A stretch of DNA of 64,000 bases from NCBI GenBank assembly GCA_963704405.1, contig OY969903.1, forward strand, positions 2,294,001-2,358,000, read 5' to 3'. Origin of the DNA: MFD01213-c1 sp963704405 (lineage in GTDB: Bacteria; Planctomycetota; Phycisphaerae; Tepidisphaerales; Tepidisphaeraceae). The notes beneath the pieces were generated by a model. The model saw only the letters and a program-made list of their open reading frames with translations. It made no database searches and was not told where the DNA came from. Shown here piece by piece: positions 36,713 through 45,489 of the stretch. How positions within the stretch are numbered: the stretch's first letter is position 1; the number at the start of each line of letters is the position of its first letter. Both the position numbers and the translations under genes were made by a program.

Positions 36713-38833
36713 TCATCCCGGCATGATATTCACGGGGCGGTATGGTAACCCTGCGGCGTTGAGCGCAATTCCCAGTACGAGCCAGAATCCCGCGGCGACG
36801 GATTCTCCGACGATGAGTCCAAGAAAAAATGGCTTGGCGTTGGTGTACATTTTCGGGCCGCCGAACCGGAGGATGAGCACTTTTGCGAGCCACCCGATCA
36901 TGATGCTCAGCCACAGATGACTTGCTGGATAGGTATAGACCATCAGAAATCCAATCGGGTGCAGCGGCCACCAGGCGAAGCGCAATCGCATCGCCGCCAG
37001 TGCGCCGACGAGCAAAAAGCCCAGGCCGAAATGAACCGCCGGCCGCGCCTGCGGGTGGTAGTTGCTCGTTCGATATTGCTCGGTGGCGTCGACGATCTGC
37101 GTCTGCGGATTCCTGAATGCGCCCCAGTCATTGGGAAGTTTCGCCGTCACGTCCTGCGTCCATGCGTAGCGGTATTCGGTCCAGAGAGTGCTGGCGAAGC
37201 TGACGAAATAACCGACCACCAGCGCGAGCATGAGCGCGGCGATGATCCTGCGCCTGGTCGATCGGTCGGCGTTGGAATCGCGTTGCGTGTCCATGCCGGA
37301 ATAGGCCGTGAGGTCGGTCAGCTTCAGCCCGTGCGAGGCATAAACCGGCGCTACCTCGCGGAAATCGTGATGGACGGACTGGAGCATCGAAGCGAAATAA
37401 AACGTCTTGAGCGGCGAGATCATCGGATGCCCCCACACCGCCGCCAGCACCCAGGGATAATTCAGCGGCAGCTCAAGCTGCCCGTGCATCAATCCCGTCT
37501 CGGCGATGATGCGAGTGATGACTGTGAACAGCGCGATCAGCAGAACGACCATAACGGTCGCGCCGGCGAAGGTGCAACCAGCGAGCCAGAGCCAGCCGAT
37601 CATGATGGCCATGCACGCGGCCAGTCCGAAGACGGCGAAGCGGTAAGAGAGATATCGTTCCTGTGGTTCGCCAGGGCGGGGGCCGCGGAAGGCCTGGGCG
37701 AAGACGAGTTTCCAGTGACGGCGGCCGATCCAAAGGACGGAAAGAATAAAGGCGGCGACCCCGCCGAACTGCTGGTCGACGACGCCATGAATGTTGGGAT
37801 CTCCGCGCAGAACCGAGGGACATGCGGACGATTTCCATAATGATGAAGAAAAACCAGAGGCTGAACGAGACGGAATTGGAGAGGAAATAAGTGACGCCGA
37901 CGGCGGTGAAAAAGATCGCGGCAGTTTTGAATTCGTTGCTGACATAGCTCCACGGCGGGTTGCTCATGATCTTGAAGAGCACGTCGTAATAGACCGGAAT
38001 AAATGGGAAATACCGGGGAAAATAAGCTGAAAGCCCGTTCCAACCGTGCAGGAGGAAGACGGCGGCGAAGGCGACCCAGAATGATCTGAGCCGCAGCACG
38101 CGGTTGAGGAGATGGCCTGGTTCGGGCTGCTCGATGAGGGCGAGATGAATCTGCACGAGCGGGAAAGGCAGCCGCTCATTTTCAAACCACTGGTGGCGGA
38201 CGATTGTCACCATGCACATCAGGGCGGTGTACATGGCGAAGAGAAAAATTCCCCAGGTGAGCGCTGGCCGCACCCAGGCGCGATAGGGGGCGCACCGGGC
38301 CCGGACCAGCGGCGGATGTAGTCGATGACGATTGGATCGCTCATCCAGTCGCGCGGGCTTTTGCCGTTGAATGCGGGAAAAATCCAGCGTGGGAGATTCA
38401 TGGATTCCAGGTCGAGCAGAAACCGGCGATTCCAGAGCGCGTGATAGAAAGGGCTGACCAGCGACGGGGGGAAATACCGCATCAAACCGCTGCTGGGGAG
38501 CGCGCAGCTCACGAGCGTCATCGCCAGGGCGACGGCGAGTTCACCGGAGGTGAGCGCGTGGCGAGGCACCCAGCGATGCAGCGGGGTGTTGACGAGCAGG
38601 ACGAAGAGGAAGGTCAGCATGACGACCCCGATGGGGAGGTTGTTGCCGACGAGGAAGGTGTTGTTGAGGGCGTAGTCGTTGAAGGGGGTGACACCGCAGA
38701 TGAGGAGGGTGCCGAAGAGGCCGAGGAGGATGCTGCGCCAGGTGACGGCGCGGGGGCGTGTGAAGGCGAGGAGCCTGGCCGGCCGCGGGGGGCGGCTGTC
38801 CGGGAGCAGATGTTGAGGGGTGGAATCGGGCAA
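36713..38833 (-). CDS. DUF6785/DUF6784-type polytopic membrane protein; two frameshifts
   Basis: A protein of about 706 aa with 12-14 membrane segments. It starts MPDSTPQHLLPDSRPP and contains TPFNDYALNNTFLVGNNLPIG, WFENERLPFPLVQIHLAL, VLRGDPNIHGVVDQQFGG and LNYPWVLAAVWGHPMI. These match the DUF6785 plus DUF6784 membrane proteins of planctomycetes and verrucomicrobia as I remember them (function unknown, some similarity to oligopeptide-type transporters). Two breaks compensate: one C missing near 38288 (restores GAPPYRAWVRPALTWG) and one base extra near 37818 (restores MSSVLRGDPNIHG). The total 2121 bp is a multiple of three, as expected. Confidence 0.78.
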
Positions 38834-38924
38834 GTGATGAGAGCGTAATGTGTTTGGGCGTTTTGGAATGCGCGCGAATCGGGATGGGATGAAATTGAGC
38901 CTTTTTGTGGCGTATTTTGGGGAA

Positions 38925-39509
38925 TTATGGAGCGGTGGTTGTGGTGGCGAGGCGGGTGGCGGGGGGCGTGGCGATGGACGAGGTAGCGATGGAGTGGCGG
39001 AGGGGCATGGCGGTCCAGAGGGTGATGAGGAACATGAGGACGCCTATGGCGACTTTGCCGAGGATGCCCAGGAAGCGGCCTTTGGCCGCGCCGTAACCGA
39101 TGCGTACGGAGCGGGTGATGGGTTGACCGAGGACGAGTTCGACACCGAAGGCGCCAAGGAAGCTGCCGAGGCAGATGCCGATGACGGTGCCGAGGATGGG
39201 GATGGGAATGAGGCCGGTGAGCGTGAAACCGCCGACAATCGCGCCAAGGAGGCTGCCGACGATGCCCCACTTGGTGGCGCCGGCTTTTTTGGCTCCTGCG
39301 CCGCCCAAGAAAAATTCTGCTATTTCGGCGGCGGAGGCGAGGAAGAGGAGTGTGATGAGGGTTTTGTAACCGAGGAAATCCCCGTGGGTGAGATAGGCGT
39401 AGAAGGCGGCGCCAGCGAGCATGAGCCACAGACCGGGGAGGGTGAAGGCGGCGAGAAGGAGACCGGCGGCGTCGGTGGCAAGGAGGAGGAGATAGTAGGT
39501 CCAGAGCAT
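38925..39509 (-). CDS. DUF456 family membrane protein
   Basis: A 194-aa small membrane protein with four to five hydrophobic segments. Hallmarks of the DUF456 family: LPGLWLMLAGAAFYAYLTH, AEIAEFFLGGAGAKKAGATKWG with a conserved Lys/Gly-rich loop, and GSLLGAIVGGFTLTGLIPIPILG. The Ser/Thr-rich tail is not conserved. Function is unknown for the whole family. It stands alone, with an AT-rich intergenic stretch upstream. Confidence 0.82.
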   Translation of the reverse strand: MLWTYYLLLLATDAAGLLLAAFTLPGLWLMLAGAAFYAYLTHGDFLGYKTLITLLFLASAAEIAEFFLGGAGAKKAGATKWGIVGSLLGAIVGGFTLTGLIPIPILGTVIGICLGSFLGAFGVELVLGQPITRSVRIGYGAAKGRFLGILGKVAIGVLMFLITLWTAMPLRHSIATSSIATPPATRLATTTTAP

Positions 39510-39794
39510 TTTGGAAACTGTTAACCGGGGCGTTGCAGGTTAGAGGATAATGTACATTGGGGGTCGGGGATAGTGTGAAGGGGCAATAGGGATGGTAGGA
39601 TTTTGTGGGCGGGGGGCACTATGGGTTGGGGGGTTTACAAAAGTGAACAGAAGTTGGCGCTTTTTTCATATGTGTTAGTGAATAATAACTTATTTTTGAA
39701 GATGAGGAGTTGTGACAGGGAGTTCGAAAGGGTTTTAAAATTGTGAGGATATTTCAGGTTTTTTCTTGCAATTGTGTTTGTTCGGGTTATGTTT

Positions 39795-39810
39795 GGTATT
39801 CGTTCATACC
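39795..39810 (+). promoter_or_regulatory. Operator-like palindrome before the HTH gene
   Basis: GGTAT and ATACC form an inverted repeat with a 6-base spacer just upstream of the AAGGAG ribosome site at 39811. The 39510-39821 gap is unusually AT-rich; TTGCAA about 25 bp upstream of an ATGTTT could be a promoter. Autoregulation by the HTH protein is a guess. Confidence 0.35.
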
Positions 39811-39821
39811 AAGGAGATTGC

Positions 39822-40841
39822 ATGTCGGAAATGAATCAGGTGGAAGTGGAGTTGGAATCAGTAGTTGCGGAGGACGGGGGCGCGGTGATTGAGGCTGGAG
39901 GTGAGGCGGAGGCAGAAAATGGAGGGAGTCTGGTGCGGGAGGAGGGGGTGCTGGAAGCGGGCGAGGTGAGGGAGGCGAGCGGGGCGGGGGCGGAGGAGGG
40001 TGGTGGCGTGGGGAAGGTGAGGGATGAGGGATTACGCGTGGAGGGTGCTGGGGAGGCGGGGGTTGAGGGGCTGCGCGTGGAGGGTGGTGGCGTTGGGGTG
40101 GGGGTTGAAGAGCCGCGCGTGGAGGGGGCGGGTGAGGAGGAGGTGGTGCGCGTGGGCGGGGCGGAGGGTGGGGTTGGGGGGACGGGATTGAGGGGGCTTT
40201 TGGATCGGGGGACGGGAGGGGGTGGGAGCGGCGATGATGGAGCGGCGCGGGTGGAGGCGGGAGGGGGTTTGGAGGTGGCGGGGGTGCTGGGGGGGAGGAT
40301 AAATGGAGGGGCGACGGTGAGGCTGGCGGGGGGAGCGTTGAGATTTGGGACGGAGAGGGAAGGGGTGGTGGGGAAGATGCAGAAGGACTGGAATGAATGG
40401 ATTGGGCGGGTGCTGGGATGCTCGCCGCGACCGGAGGGATTGGAGGAGCGGCTGCGGCCGGAGCAGCGGCGGGTGCTGGAGCTGATGGCTTGCGGGAAGC
40501 GGCTGACGGAGGCGGCGCGGGAGGCGGGCGTGTCGCGGACGACCGTTTACAACTGGATGAATCGCGATGAGACATTTGTGATGGAGCGGGAATGGATTGA
40601 GCGGGAGATGGATGTGGAGCGGAACATGGTTTTGAAATCGCTGGCGGGGAAGGCCGCCGCGGCGCTGGAGCGATCGTTTGAGGCGGGGGATGGGAAGCTG
40701 GCGATGCGCTACTTCGAGCGGCTGGGACGGCAGGGGATGGTGAGCGTGGAGGAGCAGAAGCTGGAACAGGCGATACGTGAAATTCTGGAACAGGGGACGG
40801 AGTTGCTGAATCGGTGTGAGAAGGTAATTGAGAAGAGGTAG
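39822..40841 (+). CDS. Low-complexity protein with C-terminal helix-turn-helix
   Basis: A 339-aa protein whose first 190 residues are Gly/Glu/Val-rich tandem variants of RVEGAGE, EGLRVEGGG and VEEPRVEGAG. The C-terminal 150 residues are ordinary: LRPEQRRVLELMACG, then a helix-turn-helix (LTEAAREAGVSRTTVYNWMN) and a long charged helix (EWIEREMDVERNMVLKSLAG). The HTH plus helix resembles phage terminase small subunits or phBC6A51-type proteins, but no phage genes are nearby. The AAGGAG ribosome site is strong. The coding strand is extremely G-rich. I do not recognise a named family. Confidence 0.6.
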   Translation: MSEMNQVEVELESVVAEDGGAVIEAGGEAEAENGGSLVREEGVLEAGEVREASGAGAEEGGGVGKVRDEGLRVEGAGEAGVEGLRVEGGGVGVGVEEPRVEGAGEEEVVRVGGAEGGVGGTGLRGLLDRGTGGGGSGDDGAARVEAGGGLEVAGVLGGRINGGATVRLAGGALRFGTEREGVVGKMQKDWNEWIGRVLGCSPRPEGLEERLRPEQRRVLELMACGKRLTEAAREAGVSRTTVYNWMNRDETFVMEREWIEREMDVERNMVLKSLAGKAAAALERSFEAGDGKLAMRYFERLGRQGMVSVEEQKLEQAIREILEQGTELLNRCEKVIEKR

Positions 40842-40851
40842 AGGGTCACAA

Positions 40852-40983
40852 TGCACTCTTGCGGCGGCGGGAACATTGAGCGGAATTTTTCTCGCGCAGA
40901 GATGTTGGGTTGTTGTGTTGGCCTGTGTCGGGGCGTCTGTGCGCGAGGAGCTTGTCATTGGCTACAAACAGGAGTTACACGCC
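40852..40983. repeat. Dispersed repeat family A, diverged copy
   Basis: Shares GGCGGCGGGAACATTGA at the left and GCGCGAGGAGCTTGTCATTG with CAAACAGGAGTTACAC at the right with the better copies at 41725, 42841 and 55880. The internal part is diverged. Confidence 0.6.
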
Positions 40984-41000
40984 GTGATGGGGAAGGGAAG

Positions 41001-41656
41001 TTAGAGGTCGATGGATTTCAGGAGATGGTGGGTGAAATAGAGGATTGCGATGAGGGTGGGGATCAGCAGGGTGTAGAGGAGGTAGCGGAGCGCGCGTCTG
41101 GTTTGTTGGCGTTTTTGGTATTGGGTGATTTCCTGTTCGAGAAGCGAGGTGGGGGGAGTGAGTTGGGCGAGGAGGTGAGGGAGGGTGGTGGTGAAGTCGG
41201 CCAAGGCTTGGGGGGAAAGGGTGAGGAGGCGGAGGGCGGCGGTGGCGGCAACGAGGTGGTTGGCCGCGGCCTGGGTGCTGCAGTCCATGGCGGTGGCGAG
41301 GTGACGGAGGTCGAAGCCGGCGGCGTGGTGCAGGAGGAAGGCTTCGCGCTGTTGCATGGGGAGGATGCGGAGGGTTCTCAGGAAGAGGTGGTGAGCAGGG
41401 TTTGCGGTCAGGGTGAGGAGGATGTCGTGGCGGGGGTCTGGGATTTGGCGGCGAAGGGATTCGCGGGATTCCAGGACGGTGTAGTGGGCGAACCAGCGGA
41501 TGGCGGTTTCCTGGTCTGGCCACCGGGGGTGGATTTTGAGGAATTGGCGGAGGACGTTTTGGGTGATGGAGGTGGCGAGGGAGGGATCGCCGACGAGGGA
41601 GGCGGAGATCTGGTAGATGGGGGGGAGGAAGATGCTGGGCGTTGGGAGGGGGGCAT
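41001..41656 (-). CDS. Sigma-70-like protein with C-terminal membrane segment; frameshift near 41650
   Basis: From ATG 41656 the frame runs into a C6 run; one added C gives MPPLPTPSIFLPPIYQISAS and opens to the stop at 41001. Region 2-like helices (LVGDPSLATSITQNVLRQFL, ETAIRWFAHYTVLESRESLRR) are followed by a region 4-like segment (LPMQQREAFLLHHAAGFDLRHLATAM). The tail has a single hydrophobic segment (YLLYTLLIPTLIAILYF). The arrangement resembles ECF sigma factors fused to a membrane anchor, without the usual cytoplasmic anti-sigma partner visible. The -35/-10 specificity is unknown. Length 656 bp is one short of a multiple of three. Confidence 0.55.
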
Positions 41657-41724
41657 CGCGGGGATTTTATACGGGGTTTAACCAATGGGGACACGGAGAA
41701 GATTTGCCCACAGAGGCGGGGAAA

Positions 41725-41875
41725 CGCTCGATTGTGGCGGCGGAAATATTGATGGGAAATTTTAACGCTGAGGCGCTGAGACGCAGAGAAAAGATGCTGA
41801 GTTTTAACTTGTGTTTCCTCCGTCGTGGGGGTGTGCGCGAGAGGCTTGCCATTGGCCACAAACAGGAGTTATACC
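41725..41875. repeat. Dispersed repeat family A, good copy
   Basis: About 150 bp, beginning near GCTCGATTGTGGCGGCGG, with the core ACGCTGAGGCGCTGAGACGC and ending near CCACAAACAGGAGTTAT. It lies between the sigma-like gene and mrp in a gap (41657-41936) with no other supportable gene. Confidence 0.75.
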
Positions 41876-41936
41876 CACGGAGGCTCAGGGTAGAGGACTG
41901 CCGCGGGGCAGCGGGGCCGTGAGGTTGGGTTGGGCT

Positions 41937-42749
41937 TTAAGAGATGTTGAGTGTGGGGCTGCTGGTGGTCATGTTGCGCTTGGTGACTTCACCTTCGAGG
42001 GCGATGACGACGGCTTGCAGGGCGTCGCGAAGAGCGGGGTTGGTGTCGAAATTTTTGATGGGTGTGCCGGCGTCGCTGTTCTGGCGAAGCTCGGTGAACA
42101 TGGGGATTGCGCCGAGGTAGGGGAGGGTAATGTGCTGGGCCATTTTTTCGGTTCCGCCGCGGCCGAACATGTCCAGGATTTCGCCGTTGGGGAGAGGGAT
42201 GTAGCTCATATTTTCGATCAATCCGAGGATGGGCGCGCCGAGTTGCTGGAACATGCGGACGGCGCGGATCGCGTCGTCGAGGGCGACCTGCTGGGGCGTG
42301 GCTACGACGACTGCGCCTGTCAGGGGGAGAAGCTGGCAGAGGGTCAGGGGCACGTCACCGGTGCCGGGAGGGAGATCGACGATGAGGTAATCGAGATCGG
42401 GCCATTCGGTGTTGTCGAGGAGGAGCTGTTTGAATGCGCCGTGGGCCATGGGGCCGCGCCAGATGAGGGGTTTGTCCTGTTCGACGAGTGCGCCGATGGT
42501 GACGGCGTGAATTCCGTGGACGAAAAACGGGAGGAGCTTTGGGCCGCGCACCTGCGGGGGGAGGCCTTTGATGCCGAGCATGGTGGGCATGCTGGGGCCG
42601 TAGATGTCACCGTCCATGAGGCCGACTTTTTTGCCGGCGCGTTGCAAGCCGACGGCGAGATTGAGGGCGACGGTGGATTTGCCGACGCCGCCTTTGCCGG
42701 CGCCGACGGCGACGATATTTTTCACCTGGGGGAGTACGTTTGAGGGCAT
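41937..42749 (-). CDS. mrp: Mrp/ApbC-family iron-sulfur carrier ATPase
   Basis: Mrp-type P-loop ATPases bind and transfer Fe-S clusters. Deviant Walker A AGKGGVGKSTVALNL near residue 17, then GDIYGPSMPTMLGI, WRGPMAHGAFKQLL, LIVDLPPGTGD (Walker B), TPQQVALDDAIRAVRMF and GLIENMSYIPLPNG (the CxxC seen in many homologues is absent). At 270 aa it lacks the N-terminal DUF59 domain of longer members. ATG 42749 with GGAGATAG upstream is the start; the open frame upstream to 42977 is repeat sequence. Confidence 0.9.
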   Translation of the reverse strand: MPSNVLPQVKNIVAVGAGKGGVGKSTVALNLAVGLQRAGKKVGLMDGDIYGPSMPTMLGIKGLPPQVRGPKLLPFFVHGIHAVTIGALVEQDKPLIWRGPMAHGAFKQLLLDNTEWPDLDYLIVDLPPGTGDVPLTLCQLLPLTGAVVVATPQQVALDDAIRAVRMFQQLGAPILGLIENMSYIPLPNGEILDMFGRGGTEKMAQHITLPYLGAIPMFTELRQNSDAGTPIKNFDTNPALRDALQAVVIALEGEVTKRNMTTSSPTLNIS

Positions 42750-42840
42750 TCTATCTCCAGAAAATGCGAGTTGGGGAGTATAGCGGTGTGCGGGGCGGGG
42801 TGTATATGGGGCGATTCTTTTGAAGGGGTGTGAGGGTGTA

Positions 42841-42995
42841 ACGCTCGATTGTGGCGGCGGAAATATTGATGGAAATTTTAACGCGGAGGCGCTGAGGCGC
42901 AGAGAGAAGATGCTGAGCTTCCATTTTATCTCTCTTCGTCGGTGCGTTTGTGCGCGAGGAGCTTGCCATTCCGCCACAAACGGGAGTTACACCCG
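42841..42995. repeat. Dispersed repeat family A, good copy
   Basis: About 155 bp in the mrp upstream region: CGATTGTGGCGGCGGAAATA at the left, core GGAGGCGCTGAGGCGCAGAG, and CACAAACGGGAGTTACACCC at the right. Very close to the copy at 55880. The 42750-43147 gap contains only this and the next copy. Confidence 0.75.
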
Positions 42996-43006
42996 GGTGT
43001 GATGTG

Positions 43007-43105
43007 CTATTGTGGCAGAAATAGTGGTGGGAAGTTTTTTTCTTGCGATGAGACGCTGAGAAAGATGCTGAATTGCACTTTGGATTCCCTGCGTCTGTGC
43101 AATGC
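43007..43105. repeat. Dispersed repeat family A, degraded copy
   Basis: Contains ATTGTGGCAGAAATA, GAGACGCTGAGAAAGATGCT and CCTGCGTCTGTGCAATGCG, weak but ordered matches to the better copies. It abuts the copy at 42841. Confidence 0.45.
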
Positions 43106-43147
43106 GTCGAATGGCCCGCTGATATCCGGCTTGTCTTGTAATCTGGT

Positions 43148-43558
43148 CTATCGTGGCTTAGCGATTGTTTTTTCAAGCGATAGGAGTGGACGAAATGATG
43201 GACCAGCCGCCCTGGTTGATCTCTTCCTGGGGCTGCTGACAGGTGGACGGGCGGGTTCAAATTGGCGTATGCGAACCGCCGACTTTGGGAAACGGGCGAC
43301 GATCTCCACCTTTCCACCGAGTGCTTCGATGATCCGCTGAAGCGTGGAAATCTGCATGTCATCCTGGCTTTCCAGCTTCGACAAAGACGGCTGCTTGATG
43401 CCCAGCGCCTTGGCGAGTTCGTTCTGGCTTTTTCCCGCCAACTTGCGCACTTCGGCCAGCACCAGTTCCGCAAGGATTTCCCGGGTCCGACGAGCAGCCC
43501 GAGCGCGAGACGCCGCCGACATCGTTCGATGGGCGAGTTGATTGAATGTTTTGGCCAT
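43148..43558 (-). CDS. higA: HigA-type antitoxin, XRE family
   Basis: A 136-aa XRE-family transcription regulator of the HigA type: AEVRKLAGKSQNELAKALGI (HTH helices), KQPSLSKLESQDDMQISTLQ, IIEALGGKVEIVARFP and VRIRQF match the antitoxin of the HigB/Gp49-like pairs. In intact systems it neutralises and represses the HigB RNase. The tail after QFEPARP is about 35 residues longer than usual. Its toxin gene lies just upstream but is broken. Probably retained as a DNA-binding repressor or remnant. Confidence 0.82.
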   Translation of the reverse strand: MAKTFNQLAHRTMSAASRARAARRTREILAELVLAEVRKLAGKSQNELAKALGIKQPSLSKLESQDDMQISTLQRIIEALGGKVEIVARFPKSAVRIRQFEPARPPVSSPRKRSTRAAGPSFRPLLSLEKTIAKPR

Positions 43559-43560
43559 GA

Positions 43561-43882
43561 TTACTTACCTTTTCTCTTCGTCCGTTTGACCTCCCCACCC
43601 GATTCTCCGGCAACCTTCTTTTCTTGTTTTCGCCTCCTTTGCTCAACGACCAGCAAATGGGCTGCGTACAACTTGTCCGCCTTGGCAATCAACTGTTTAT
43701 AGAACCGTTTCTCGTTCACGCCCGATTTATCGCCGCCAATCAGCAGTGTCGGCATGTGGCTTTTTCAACTGCGGCCCAACGACCTTAAGAACGCCGATCA
43801 GCGCGGCGACTTCTTCCTTCTCCGCGTCCACAAGACAATCGAACCACGCGTCGAAATCATCGGTTGTTTGAACCTCCCACAT
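43561..43882 (-). pseudogene. higB: HigB/Gp49-like toxin gene with internal deletion
   Basis: The N-terminal part (MWEVQTTDDFDAWFDCLVDA, LIGVLKVVGPQLKKPHADT) and the C-terminal part (LLIGGDKSGVNEKRFYKQL, IAKADKLYAAHLL) of a HigB toxin are present but in different frames. The middle part (usually about 45 residues with the strand carrying MKELRVQH...YRVLFAFDP) is missing. The toxin is therefore non-functional. The loss is too large for a homopolymer error. Start at 43882 on the minus strand, followed by the intact higA. Confidence 0.8.
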
Positions 43883-43927
43883 GACGTGATTATAGCTTTA
43901 AGGCTATGTTGGGTCAACCCAAAACAT

Positions 43928-43987
43928 CTGTGTGTCTGGTGCGCGAGAAATTTTGGCCTTGGCCACAAACGGGAATTTCACCACGGG
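43928..43987. repeat. Dispersed repeat family A, right-end fragment
   Basis: Only the right end remains: TGGTGCGCGAGAAATTTTGG, then CCACAAACGGGAATTTCACC. It lies between higB and the cardiolipin synthase gene. Confidence 0.5.
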
Positions 43988-44029
43988 CTGCTAAATGGCA
44001 ATTCCGTATTTGCTGGTGTTGCATAAGAT

Positions 44030-45319
44030 ATGATAGTGACAACCAGCACTACAGAACCGACTGACCGTACAGCTGGATTAAAAGACCTGCCATGTCCGCC
44101 GGGGGGCGCGGAGGCGGCGGGGACTTCCAGCGGCAGGCGGATGGAGCCTGGGAATAATGACGATGGGTGGGTGGTGCCGGCGCCGGTGCGGCTTTTGGAT
44201 GGGACATTCATTCAGCTTTATAAAGATGGCGAGGCGTGGCACGCGGCGTTTGATGCGATCAAAAATGCCTGTGTGCGTATTTGCCTGGAAATTTATATTT
44301 TCGCCAGCGATGCGACGGGGCAGGCGGTTGCCGAACTGCTGTGCCAGAAGGCGAAGGAGGGGGTTGGGGTTTATGTGATTTATGATTCGTTCGGGTCTTA
44401 TGAGACCGATCGGGGGATGTTCGATCGGATGAGGCGGGCGGGAGTGAATTTACAGCAGTTTCATCCGATCCGACCGTGGGAATGCCGCTTTGGCTGGCGA
44501 CCGATCAATCGCGACCATCGCAAGCTGCTGATCATCGATAACGACCTCGCGGGGCTGGGCGGAATCAACCTTGCGACGGAGTATGCGGGGTCTTCGATCA
44601 TCGGGTTTAAATCAAAGCTGGCGCGCATGGCGCGCTGCGACCTGTGGCGCGATAATGCGATCGGCATCAAAGGGCCGGCGGCGATTCACCTGATGCGGTC
44701 GTTCGCGCAGACGTGGAATTATGTAGTGCATGGGGGGCGAATCCGGCGGGCGGAGTTCATTCATAATATTTATGACGGCGAGTTTGGGCTGCTTGCGAGC
44801 GTGCCAACATTAAGCAGCCCGCTGCAGCCGCTGCTTTGCAAGCTGCTGAGCCATGCGAAGCGGAGCATTCAATTGACGATGGCTTATTTTGCGCCAGACG
44901 ATTTGCTCGCCGATGAGCTGTGCAAAGCGGCGGACCGGGGGGTTCATGTGCAACTGATGCTGCCGGGGCGAGGGGATGTAAAGATCCTGGTGATCGCGGC
45001 GCGGAGTTTTTACGACCGGCTGATGTCCCACGGGATCGATATTTACGAGCGGCAGAATGTTGTGCTGCACGCGAAGACGATGGTGGTGGACGGAGAAATT
45101 ACGGTGCTGGGGTCGGCGAACCTCGATTACCGGAGCATTGAATATAATTGCGAGCTGTCGGCGATCATTCATTCGGGGGAGTTTGGGAAGCAGATGGAGG
45201 CGCTTTTTGAGAATGACATCCGGTATTCAAAACAGGTTGATCCGGAAGTGTGGCGGCATCGGCCGTACTGGGATCGGGTGGGGCAATGGGCGGTGAGCCG
45301 GGCGCGGTATCTGTTGTAG
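44030..45319 (+). CDS. cls: Cardiolipin synthase-like phospholipase D family protein
   Basis: Two HKD motifs mark the PLD superfamily: NRDHRKLLIIDNDLAGLGG near residue 160 and LHAKTMVVDGEITVLGSANLDYRS near residue 345. The rest (LEIYIFASDATGQAVAELL, SFAQTWNYVV, IQLTMAYFAPDD, GVHVQLMLPGRGD) fits the ClsA/ClsB group without N-terminal membrane helices, so it is closest to ClsB-type enzymes (429 aa). It makes cardiolipin or related phospholipids at the membrane. The first about 40 residues are non-conserved; a later in-frame ATG (residue 38, MEPGNN) is possible. Confidence 0.85.
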   Translation: MIVTTSTTEPTDRTAGLKDLPCPPGGAEAAGTSSGRRMEPGNNDDGWVVPAPVRLLDGTFIQLYKDGEAWHAAFDAIKNACVRICLEIYIFASDATGQAVAELLCQKAKEGVGVYVIYDSFGSYETDRGMFDRMRRAGVNLQQFHPIRPWECRFGWRPINRDHRKLLIIDNDLAGLGGINLATEYAGSSIIGFKSKLARMARCDLWRDNAIGIKGPAAIHLMRSFAQTWNYVVHGGRIRRAEFIHNIYDGEFGLLASVPTLSSPLQPLLCKLLSHAKRSIQLTMAYFAPDDLLADELCKAADRGVHVQLMLPGRGDVKILVIAARSFYDRLMSHGIDIYERQNVVLHAKTMVVDGEITVLGSANLDYRSIEYNCELSAIIHSGEFGKQMEALFENDIRYSKQVDPEVWRHRPYWDRVGQWAVSRARYLL

Positions 45320-45326
45320 CGATTAC

Positions 45327-45489
45327 GAGCCTCTAAAATAACCTCGCGCGGTCGCTGCTTGCTGCATCGCGTCAGGCTCTTCGTTGTCGAAACTCGCTCG
45401 TATTTCATTCAATACTGCTTCGTTTCGACGCCTCGATCCTGACGCGATGCCGCGGCGCATCGACGCGCGGGAGGTTATTTTAGAGGCTC
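45327..45489. repeat. MITE-like hairpin between cls and rfbD
   Basis: Perfect 19-bp terminal inverted repeats GAGCCTCTAAAATAACCTC (45327-45345) and its inverse (45471-45489) enclose 163 bp. Nested inside are GCATCGCGTCAGG / CCTGACGCGATGC and GTCGAAAC / GTTTCGAC. The whole element could fold into one long hairpin. The rfbD stop codon overlaps its right edge. There is no coding potential inside. It may act as a terminator between the convergent genes. Confidence 0.75.

Noticed and set aside
33900..37000. Replication origin at the skew change near the IS elements
   Set aside because: No dnaA, dnaN or cluster of DnaA boxes was seen, and the skew seems to revert within 20 kb.
37470..38300. Programmed frameshifting as the cause of the many breaks
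   Set aside because: Sites share no slippery heptamer or downstream structure, occur in unrelated genes and mostly fit single-base homopolymer errors.
39787..40575. Pro-rich open frame on the minus strand opposite the HTH gene
   Set aside because: It is the shadow of a G-rich coding region. It is nearly all Pro/Ser/His and has no ribosome site.
39822..41656. Prophage
   Set aside because: Only one terminase-like HTH is present. No capsid, tail, lysis or integrase genes surround it.
43148..43882. A functional HigBA toxin-antitoxin system
   Set aside because: The toxin lacks its central part and frame, so only the antitoxin is intact.
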